DNA of 30,257 bases from Caldilineaceae bacterium (GTDB taxonomy: Bacteria; Chloroflexota; Anaerolineae; Caldilineales; Caldilineaceae). Numbering within the stretch: position 1 is the first letter of the stretch; each line of letters opens with the position of its first letter. The stretch spans positions 1-30,257 of the forward strand of contig JACKBC010000062.1 in assembly GCA_020634755.1 (NCBI GenBank), given 5' to 3'. Position numbers and translations under genes: made by a program. Under the pieces are notes generated by a model that saw only the letters and a program-made list of their open reading frames with translations, ran no database searches and had not been told where the DNA came from. Positions 24,801 to 30,257 of the stretch are shown in pieces.

Positions 24801-25983
24801 GGTGGCATTGGCGCTGCACCGGCTGGAAACCAACGCACCGCCACTGGCTACCCAGGTGGAGGTGCGCTTTTATGCGCCAGGAGACGCCATTGCCGTTATC
24901 GATAATGTGTCGCTGCGTGGCACAAGCGATGCATTGGTCAATGGCGACCTGCGACAGATGGCTGACGACGCGCTGGTGGGCTGGACGCGTGAGCCGGACG
25001 GAGCTTCCACCGCCTTTCTTGCGGTGACCGATGACGGCCTGTTGTTTGACAACCGCGGCACGAGCGAGGCCGCGCTGGTACAGGCCATTATGCTAGAGGA
25101 AAGTTCGCAAGACCATGCGCCATTTGAACTAACTGTGGCCGCCAAAGCTGCCCTGGGCGTGCAGGCGCAAAGGCATCCCTTTATAGAGCTAAGCTGGCTG
25201 ACGGCGCAGGGTGCGCTGGCTGGCGCGCCCACGCTGGTCGAGGTCATGCCCGACGATACGGGAGAAAGTCAAATTGTGGTCACGCGGCCCGCCACGGCGG
25301 CTCAAGCCGAGCTGCGCCTGGTGGCGCCAGCGCACACGTCGCTGCTGCTGCAACGGGTGGGGCTGCGCGCCGTACAAACGGTGACGGTGCCGATCAACTT
25401 TGTGGCGCAGTCGCCTGGCGAGCTGGTGGTGCGCAACCTGGCCGTGGCCTATGACGTGGGCGAAGCGGTTTCGCCGCCAATGCCCGTGGACGGCCTGTGT
25501 ACGCCGTCGCTGCCCGGTCCGCGCGTGGGCAAATCTGCCGAAGCGTGCTGCTTCTGCCCCTGCTGCCAGGCAGAGACCGAATTTGCCGCACCCAAACCAG
25601 TGATTACGCCGGCAGGCAATCCGGCACAGATTGGGCGTTGCGCCAATTGTGATGCGGCGCTGATCCGCATGGGTGGGACGCTAGCGGCCGCGCGACCCAA
25701 TGAACTGGCTGTCTTCCAGCCGCGGCGCGTGGCGACCGCACGACCGGCCATTGTGCGCCAGGTCATGGCGCCGCTGGCGATTTTTCAGCCAGAGGTGGTG
25801 GCACTGCCGCCGCTGACGGCCATCGCCGGCATTGGCGAGGCGCGGGCGGCCCAGTTGGGACAGATGGGCATTGACTCGGTGGCCAAATTGGCGGTGGCGC
25901 GGCCCGCTGAGATCGATGGGCTGCGCGGCGTATCGCGTGAAATGGCCATTGGCTTTATTCGGGCCGCACAGCGGTTGGTTTGA
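21823..25983 (+). CDS. Giant adhesin-like protein: beta-propeller inserted in a jelly roll, with zinc ribbon and helix-hairpin-helix tail
   Basis: The protein has 1386 residues and no signal peptide. Residues 1-520 are beta-sandwich-like. A segment typical of a carbohydrate-binding-type jelly roll begins at LANPNFEEW (about 521). A YVTN/lactonase-like propeller (about 540-875) then intervenes, with blades such as PVDLALSPDGRHLFVAIQD and PVDVLFAPDNKRAFVIEQE. The jelly roll resumes with PTEWAQTSGAVS and AGGCAYEFSFWAL (about 885-1035). A second similar module begins at LVNGDLRQ. A Cys cluster (C1242, C1243, C1245, C1247, C1248) with C1273 and C1276 suggests a zinc ribbon. Residues about 1331-1386 (AGIGEARAAQLGQMGI...LRGVSREMAIGFIRAA) resemble two helix-hairpin-helix motifs. 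The front may recognise the target surface, but the C-terminal modules look nucleic-acid- or protein-binding. Position after the fibre gene supports a receptor-binding role. Confidence 0.7.
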   Translation: MKLSRRFPGQNIPFEGDRTLMVEGLPEGARIETARVTLTPVAPPSGTLFEERLSFNGAGVGSFGATKVPGSGVVEVDFHARRTLGRVLGAGLSSANLLVDLGGLFVEINQRGAVRTPGENNLFALSADGLLPGLTASKFKLNAPPPPAVQPFMDISQVTVRSVPTNVNVRLGQLAPFWTRVGEMTTPAVSTDFADVLQTFLADADMENGFYLLPLTLHSDLLARLDLDVEIEYMAQQSLLPNGLSETKLQFDYSTTADAQSPNTNIEVTLPVGARVLADGANGRVLGSFDDSRIVYGPTGVLAAQTGVTVSAGASQAQPYTPTANVTATAIDLLLKVTPPGAVLNLNLRADFDGKPDATPLLPQSVELQLSEEREPVARWVSVELPTEFQFKVGQRYWLVLQAVNGAVEWSANPAAANGAAPLGLHFTSTGGLSWRQSKAQEQSGALDALFRLRYTPAQFTMPLEIEVGVGEAAQRVSLARFAPLGRIDFTLDFPEFAQAINTAAAQTESATCPTVEHLANPNFEEWLRIGNQLQPRRTVALPPSVTGASAIDIAASGEWGYVVMGDSEGVALLHVLDPICAEVRQSVPLGSVRPFDLVIHPDETRAYLSAGFQGGIYLIDAATNAPLAIPLRLRGRAVRLAMAPDGRTLYATESFIDDVNESTVQMARVQVIDTVLLEQLDRSQIDIATHNPFREIVLGNEVEPVDLALSPDGRHLFVAIQDTDSSAQSGRIHVFDTGSLLPVGGPMEISDGTPSAIAVAPNGQMLAVALESIVESNSGALRLIELNRRTVLRDLPIAFNPVDVLFAPDNKRAFVIEQEVGNLAVIDLDSRTVETTLADNPIGQRLAIAPQGDMLFVTNRDLPSLTTLPIGLRAPTEWAQTSGAVSLACLPEPHHLAAVLGTRVVRAGTTATASAIAQITPAAGGCAYEFSFWALAAVPGARAELVWRGDGCIAQRVDEIPIQVLENRLSTRPTLIGQPVSFAGSATAAGSTVALALHRLETNAPPLATQVEVRFYAPGDAIAVIDNVSLRGTSDALVNGDLRQMADDALVGWTREPDGASTAFLAVTDDGLLFDNRGTSEAALVQAIMLEESSQDHAPFELTVAAKAALGVQAQRHPFIELSWLTAQGALAGAPTLVEVMPDDTGESQIVVTRPATAAQAELRLVAPAHTSLLLQRVGLRAVQTVTVPINFVAQSPGELVVRNLAVAYDVGEAVSPPMPVDGLCTPSLPGPRVGKSAEACCFCPCCQAETEFAAPKPVITPAGNPAQIGRCANCDAALIRMGGTLAAARPNELAVFQPRRVATARPAIVRQVMAPLAIFQPEVVALPPLTAIAGIGEARAAQLGQMGIDSVAKLAVARPAEIDGLRGVSREMAIGFIRAAQRLV

Positions 25984-26366
25984 GGCTGCTGTAACTGTAA
26001 GAAGCTGTCTGAAAAGGTGGTAGAGGTGTATCACATGCAGGGAAAGGGCCACGAAATCCTGGTCACATCATGCGCAATTGGTCCTTTTCCGGCATATTTT
26101 TGGACCCCATTGTGACTTTTCAGACAGCTTCTAACGCACGGCTGAGGGCAAGACTGCGAATTTGGCGGAGGCTGGAGACATGCATTGCAGTCTCCGCTAT
26201 CAGTGACTGCGCGATGGGCGCACTTGTCACACTTGCGGTGTGATCTACAAATCTAGCCTCACGCAGCACCGAAAGTTCGTCAACCAGTACACGCACTACG
26301 CAATACGTTCATATTTCGATAACAGCTCGGACAAAAACACAAATCTCGTCCGACAAGGAGTAACTC
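25984..26366. other. Long intergenic region before the holin-like gene (no gene seen)
   Basis: This gap of 383 nt holds a MITE-like element (listed separately), a GGAGAC/GTCTCC hairpin near 26172-26193, and a degenerate family A right arm (TACACGCACTACGCAATACG, 26288-26307). A 6-bp pair TCGGAC/GTCCGA (26327-26332, 26348-26353) lies just before the ribosome-binding site AAGGAG (26355-26360). A short reading frame from 26240 overlaps the real gene and has no support. Confidence 0.6.
26001..26131. mobile_element. MITE-like element with perfect 16-bp terminal inverted repeats
   Basis: GAAGCTGTCTGAAAAG at 26001-26016 and CTTTTCAGACAGCTTC at 26116-26131 are perfect inverted termini of a 131-bp non-coding segment. 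A TAA lies directly outside each end (25998-26000 and 26132-26134), consistent with a 3-bp target duplication. The termini resemble ends of IS5-group elements, so this is probably a non-autonomous derivative. It has no transposase of its own. The alternative is a long transcription-stopping hairpin. Confidence 0.65.
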
Positions 26367-27188
26367 ATGGATCTGTTTGGGCAGGTATACAACATGTTAA
26401 TTCAGCTGGTGCTGGTGGCGATCCCGATTGTGCTGTCGTGGTTTATTCGCAACTATATTCGGGGCAATACGGCTGAGAAGAAGATTGGCACGGTGGTGCG
26501 GCTGGCCAATGCGGCCATTGACTATGTGGAAAATCTGGATCGGCGCGGCGACCTGATGCTGCCGGGGACGGTCAAAAAGGGCGGACACAAGTTGCAGCTT
26601 GCCGCCGAATGGTTGGAGAATGAGTTGGGCAAAACGGGGTTGGCCGTCTCCAACGAAGAGGCCAAGCAGTGGGTGGCCTCTGAATTTCAGCGGCGGATGG
26701 GTGGCGTGCAGATGGTAGGCGCCATTGCCGAGCTGACCAAACGCGCCGTGGAGATGATCGAGGCGTTGGAGAGCAACAAGACCATTGCACTGCCCGCCGA
26801 GGCCGATCGCATTACCTATCTGGCGGGATTGGCCGCCGATTGGGTGGTGGCCCAGTTCGCCATGCAGGGCGGCACTATTACGCGCGCCGAGGCCGTAACT
26901 TGGGTGCGCGCCGAACTGCTGGAGCAGCAACAGATGCGTGGCTATGCCAAGCCGAACAACAGCGAACTGGCGACGCTGGCCCGGCAGGCCGCTTCTTTTG
27001 TCGATGGGCTCAAGGCCACTGGGCAGCTGGTGCTGCAACCGGGCGTTCCTCGGGCCACGGTAGAGACCGATGTGGCCACGGCCTGGCTGCTGACTGAAAT
27101 TGCCAAGCGCGGGCTGGCTGTTTCTTCAGAGGAGATCACGCAAGCGATTCGCGCGGCGCTCAAGCAGAAGCTGATTACGGCAAATTGA
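26367..27188 (+). CDS. Holin-like membrane protein with a triplicated LL-H-type C-terminal domain
   Basis: This 273-residue protein starts at ATG 26367 behind AAGGAG (6-nt spacing). One membrane helix (about residues 9-30, VYNMLIQLVLVAIPIVLSWF) is followed by a basic patch. Three repeats follow (about 44-110, 122-190, 201-268). Each consists of a helix of the AIDYVENL / AVEMIEAL / AASFVDGL type, then AAEWLENELGKTGLAVSNEEAKQ / AADWVVAQFAMQGGTITRAEAVT / ATAWLLTEIAKRGLAVSSEEITQ, then a helix. This pattern resembles the soluble part of LL-H-family phage holins, which normally have it once. It could release particles by lysis or tether them to the membrane. It is the last plus-strand gene. Confidence 0.7.
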   Translation: MDLFGQVYNMLIQLVLVAIPIVLSWFIRNYIRGNTAEKKIGTVVRLANAAIDYVENLDRRGDLMLPGTVKKGGHKLQLAAEWLENELGKTGLAVSNEEAKQWVASEFQRRMGGVQMVGAIAELTKRAVEMIEALESNKTIALPAEADRITYLAGLAADWVVAQFAMQGGTITRAEAVTWVRAELLEQQQMRGYAKPNNSELATLARQAASFVDGLKATGQLVLQPGVPRATVETDVATAWLLTEIAKRGLAVSSEEITQAIRAALKQKLITAN

Positions 27189-27411
27189 TATTCAGCCGCC
27201 ATTTACATGAGGGGTGTGCATCATTTGATACTCGAGTGCAACCTGTCTCATAGACCCGCGTGCGTCGCACTAGCCGCCACGGGGACTATTTTCCGACTGT
27301 TTTGCGGGCCAGTGCGACGCACGCTAATCGCCTCTAATCGACTGAAACACGTATGCACACTCCTCATTTATCTACTTGTTTTGTTAATCCATAAGCAAAC
27401 TGCCACGTCTC
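27189..27411. terminator. Inverted repeat between convergent genes (family D), possible bidirectional terminator
   Basis: GCGTGCGTCGCACT (27258-27271) and AGTGCGACGCACGC (27311-27324) are perfect 14-bp inverted arms around 39 nt, placed between the convergent holin-like and CAP genes. The arms are the family D word also found near 11600 and 15480. The loop is long and there is no U-tract, so a terminator role is inferred from position only. Confidence 0.4.
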
Positions 27412-29916
27412 TTATCGTTTTGCCATGGGCAAATAGAGCATGTGTTCAGACGCTTGTGGGGTGCCGGATGGCGTGGGCGTATCCGTGGGCGTGGGTGTTG
27501 GGGATGGTGCAGTGCTGCCCACCGTAAAGGGGATCTGCGCGCTCCAGCCGCTTGCCTCTGCCACACAGGCCGGCGGCGCACAGTACGCCTGCAAGCGCCA
27601 GGTGTAGTTGCCCGGCTCCAGCGGCTGTGTATATGCAAGAGTGGCTAAATTGGACCCGGTTGCCAGCATTCTGACACCATCGCGCCAAATCTCCAGGCCA
27701 TATGTATCGGCATTTAATACTTCTGGCCAGCGGAATGTAGTGGGGCCGATTGGAAGCTGTTGACCCGCCGTGGGCTCAATGGGGGCCGGGATCACCGGCG
27801 CCGCCACGGCGGGAACGGCGGGGGCAGTCAGTGCGCCCACAACGTCGGGATACCCTTGGGCGCCGGTTTCGGGCCACCGCGCGACCTCCCCCTGCCCGTA
27901 ATGGAACTCAAAGTAATAACGATGATAGTCGCCTGCCGAAAGCCGGGTGGTATATCGATATGCGCCGTTGGCTGGAGAGCCCGTGGTGAGTTGCATGTCG
28001 TGGGCTTCTCCATCAATAAAAACTTGGGCGGCGGTGGGTGCTTCACCTTGGGCCGAATAGAAAGTCACCACGTAGGTAAATTCTGTTTCCGCCGTGCCGC
28101 TATAGGGCACAACTGCGCCCATGGGTAGTGCCGGGAGCTTTAGGCCAGGGCGCCCGCAAAAGAGCTCGGTGACCTGACCATGCCGAGACGGATCTCCCTT
28201 ATTCACATCATAGGCGTGGCCCACGCCAAATTCGTTGCTGGCTGGGTTCAACATGGCTTCGCGATGACCGTCACTGGCCAAAAAGCGCAGGTTTTGCTGC
28301 TCCATTTCCATATACCCGGTTTGCCCCGTACTCAAATTTTCGCCGCAATCGCGATCGTACCCCACGGCTTGGGCGCGTAGACCCGGGCAGCGGCCAGCCG
28401 AGTCGCAGTGGCCAAATTGAAAGTGCGAATTGAGGACCGATTGACTGTGCGAGCGCGCCGAATAGCCAATATGTGGATTATAGGCCAATGGGGGAACTGG
28501 AGCATAGGTGGGGTAGTCAAACGCAGCCGGGTCGGTGCGGACTTCGTTGATCAGCGTCATCAAATACATTTCGTCCAGGCTGGGCGTGAGATTAAATGTT
28601 GAATTGAACGATTCATTGCTATAGGCTGAAAATTCGCCATCGCGTTGGGCGCGCACGCGGTACCAATAGCTTTCACCAAGCGCGGGTGGCGCATCTGTGT
28701 AGCTGGTGGTCTCCGCTGCAACCTGCGCAATTTCGGCCCAGACCGTACCGGTAATACCTGTGGCGCGCTCAATGCGATAATCTCCGGTTGCCTCGGCTAG
28801 GTCCTTCCAGTGCAGAAAGATCTGGCCTTCTGGGAAAGCACCAACCTGTAGTTCAGAGGGCGCCGGCAGCGTATAGGTGATGAAGGACGGAATGGTATTT
28901 TGCCAAGTGAATCCGTAAATGTCGGCCTGGTGATTGCGAAAATCCTCCCACACCACCGTGTTGTTGCTGACGGCTGGCGCTATTTGAAAATTGGAGTTGT
29001 CGGTGAGCGGAAACTGTAGCTGATTGTCTAGAACCAGCACGTGAATGTCCCAGGATATATCGTAGACTTGACTTTGATACGCAATCAAATTGCCGTCTAT
29101 CACCGCCTGTTCCTGATTAAGCGGGGCTACCACCAGCGCCATTTCTTGTTCACGATTCAGGTCATAGCCGTAAATATCCCAATTGCCGTTGCGGTAATCC
29201 TGCCAGATGACTAAATTTCTGGCTGCCGCCACATCGGGAAAGCGGGCGCCGCCGCCGGCAAAAACCGTGCGGGTTTGCTGTGTATTCAGATCATATAGAT
29301 AGATGCGTGACTGCTCGTCCCACCAGACCACCAGATGATCATCGATTTTGGGGTCCATCTGATTCCCCGGTGCATCGGATATGGTAAACGATGTGTGATT
29401 TGCTAGATCATACCCATAGACGTTGCCATCTGCATTGCCAATGGCGTTGTTTGTCCACACGATATATTGGCCGGCAATCTGGGGCGGCGACACATCCGAA
29501 TTGCCTTCGGTTACGGTAAATTGCTCCCCTGTAACCAAATTCATGCCGTGAATGCCAACCCCATTATAGCCATCGCGCCAGACCACAATGTCGCCAGCAA
29601 TGGCCGGGTTGGACTCCCAATCCTGAGAGTGGGTAAGATTCTTAATCTCGCCTGTATCCAGATCCTTGAGGAAAATATCGGCCGGGCCTTTGCGCTCATC
29701 GTGCCAAACCACCCGCTTTCCATCAATGGCCGGCGCCCTTTGGCTGGCGGGATGATTGATAACGGGAAAGGTTGGATCCTCAAGCCTTTGATTGGGCAGG
29801 AGCTGAAATGGCTGGGCGTTCGCTGGCGATTGCGACAATCCCGCAGAAGCCGGATAGAGCAATACCATTAGGCTGATAAAGACCGGCAAACCGGCGGCAA
29901 TCAAAATTTTCTGCAT
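27412..29916 (-). CDS. Secreted beta-propeller / FN3 / CAP (SCP-like) protein
   Basis: The protein has 834 residues. A signal peptide (about 1-28, ILIAAGLPVFISLMVLLYPASAG) is followed by a TolB-like periodic propeller (about 45-340) with six or so blades of the form VVWHDERKGPADIFLKDLDTG and LVIWQDYRNGNWDIYGYDL. Then come a fibronectin III-like domain (about 353-440) and a CAP/SCP domain (about 447-605: LINEVRTDPAAF, ARSHSQSVLNSHFQFGH, CGENLSTG, GHREAMLNPASNEFGVGHA). Two Ig-like domains follow, then a PTPTPTDTPTPS linker and the C-terminal LYLPMAKR. That ending is common on exported Chloroflexota proteins and may be a surface-sorting signal. ATG 29916 has GAGGA at 29926-29930, 9 nt upstream. 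It is convergent with the tail cluster and has its own spacing, so it is probably a separate unit. Confidence 0.88.
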   Translation of the reverse strand: MQKILIAAGLPVFISLMVLLYPASAGLSQSPANAQPFQLLPNQRLEDPTFPVINHPASQRAPAIDGKRVVWHDERKGPADIFLKDLDTGEIKNLTHSQDWESNPAIAGDIVVWRDGYNGVGIHGMNLVTGEQFTVTEGNSDVSPPQIAGQYIVWTNNAIGNADGNVYGYDLANHTSFTISDAPGNQMDPKIDDHLVVWWDEQSRIYLYDLNTQQTRTVFAGGGARFPDVAAARNLVIWQDYRNGNWDIYGYDLNREQEMALVVAPLNQEQAVIDGNLIAYQSQVYDISWDIHVLVLDNQLQFPLTDNSNFQIAPAVSNNTVVWEDFRNHQADIYGFTWQNTIPSFITYTLPAPSELQVGAFPEGQIFLHWKDLAEATGDYRIERATGITGTVWAEIAQVAAETTSYTDAPPALGESYWYRVRAQRDGEFSAYSNESFNSTFNLTPSLDEMYLMTLINEVRTDPAAFDYPTYAPVPPLAYNPHIGYSARSHSQSVLNSHFQFGHCDSAGRCPGLRAQAVGYDRDCGENLSTGQTGYMEMEQQNLRFLASDGHREAMLNPASNEFGVGHAYDVNKGDPSRHGQVTELFCGRPGLKLPALPMGAVVPYSGTAETEFTYVVTFYSAQGEAPTAAQVFIDGEAHDMQLTTGSPANGAYRYTTRLSAGDYHRYYFEFHYGQGEVARWPETGAQGYPDVVGALTAPAVPAVAAPVIPAPIEPTAGQQLPIGPTTFRWPEVLNADTYGLEIWRDGVRMLATGSNLATLAYTQPLEPGNYTWRLQAYCAPPACVAEASGWSAQIPFTVGSTAPSPTPTPTDTPTPSGTPQASEHMLYLPMAKR

Positions 29917-30257
29917 GTTTTCTATTCCTCTAAAGCACTATAAATGTGGCCACTGTACCCGGTACAGCATAGGTGGCGCCGCGCTAACTCGCTATTTAGG
30001 ACTTTAAATCGACAAGTTATTGTTGAGCGATAGTTAAAGGTCAGCGGGATGCCTATTCTTACAACCTACCGGAAATAAGTTGGGTATTGCTGTACTTGGA
30101 AAACGGCTGTGCCATCAACGGTGGAATTTACACAACGTACGCAACCTCGTTGGCTAACCAAGCGTAAATGGGCGCGGTATAGACAATTGCGCGCGATGAT
30201 TTGCGCAAGGTGCTCTGACTGTTCAAGGTGTTCTTGCTATAAAGAGATTGTGTAAGT
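29917..30257. promoter_or_regulatory. Upstream region of the CAP gene with a candidate -10 box and a palindrome (no gene)
   Basis: Read on the minus strand, a TATAGT-like -10 box lies at 29942-29937, about 20 nt before the ATG. A 15-nt palindrome CTGTACC-C-GGTACAG at 29953-29967 lies where the spacer and -35 box would be, so it could be an operator. No good -35 is seen. The rest of the region, to the window end, shows no gene or clear repeat. Confidence 0.3.

Noticed and set aside
26240..26476. 78-residue plus-strand reading frame
   Set aside because: It starts in repeat sequence, overlaps the holin-like gene in another frame and has no ribosome-binding site.
1..27188. Complete prophage
   Set aside because: No capsid, portal, terminase, integrase or repressor gene is visible in 27 kb of co-oriented tail genes. 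The flanks are not visible, so this is a judgement on the window only.
27207..27527. 106-residue plus-strand reading frame
   Set aside because: It spans the family D inverted repeat and the antisense 3' end of the CAP gene, and its composition is not protein-like.

Overview
The window is a single, almost fully co-oriented (+ strand) cluster of contractile phage-tail-like genes, most likely an extracellular contractile injection system or tailocin of a Chloroflexota (Anaerolineae/Caldilineae-type) bacterium. The lineage call is an inference. It rests on the secreted protein at the right edge, whose Pro/Thr-rich tail ends in a YLPMAKR-type C-terminus (a motif I associate with exported Chloroflexota proteins), on the high GC content, and on gene gaps filled with iterated short-word repeats. 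No head, portal, terminase, integrase or lysogeny genes are visible, so a complete prophage is unlikely within what can be seen. The AAA+ ATPase and tail-terminator genes usual for injection systems are also absent and may lie outside the window.

Layout: end of an unknown gene (1-257); sheath (417-2120); tube (2137-2697); tail-assembly-chaperone-like gene (2792-3310); Pro/Ala-rich gene in the position of a tape measure (3310-4542); gpU-like hub adaptor (4656-5186); small all-helical protein (5487-5906); a 1284-residue giant that starts with a second gpU-like domain and ends in a predicted zinc metallopeptidase (6188-10042); small HEAT-like protein (10072-10572); gpD/gp27-like hub (10593-11588); gpV/gp5-like spike (11820-12623); PAAR-like tip (12631-12963); gp25/gpW wedge (13116-13565); baseplate J (13831-15414); giant gpI-family protein with eight internal repeats (15757-20679); fibre-like protein (20840-21715); giant adhesin-like protein with beta-propeller, zinc-ribbon and helix-hairpin-helix (21823-25983); holin-like protein with a triplicated domain (26367-27188). 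A convergent minus-strand gene (27412-29916) encodes a secreted propeller/FN3/CAP protein and is probably unrelated. The order follows phage P2 (sheath, tube, E, T, U, D, V, W, J, I, H), with the insertions noted.

The most unusual element is the 6188-10042 gene. It joins a baseplate domain to a poly-proline linker, an OmpA-like peptidoglycan-binding domain, a PG_binding_1 domain and a C-terminal HExxH enzyme. Base composition falls from about 8.9 kb to 10.57 kb, covering only the enzymatic C-terminus and the next small gene. This looks like a swappable effector plus partner (immunity protein or chaperone) carried covalently on the particle.

Nearly every gap between structural genes carries its own inverted or iterated repeat. 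Several families recur, including one that supplies the ribosome-binding site of two baseplate genes and one that places an identical 21-nt sequence directly before two start codons. A 131-bp MITE-like element sits before the holin-like gene.
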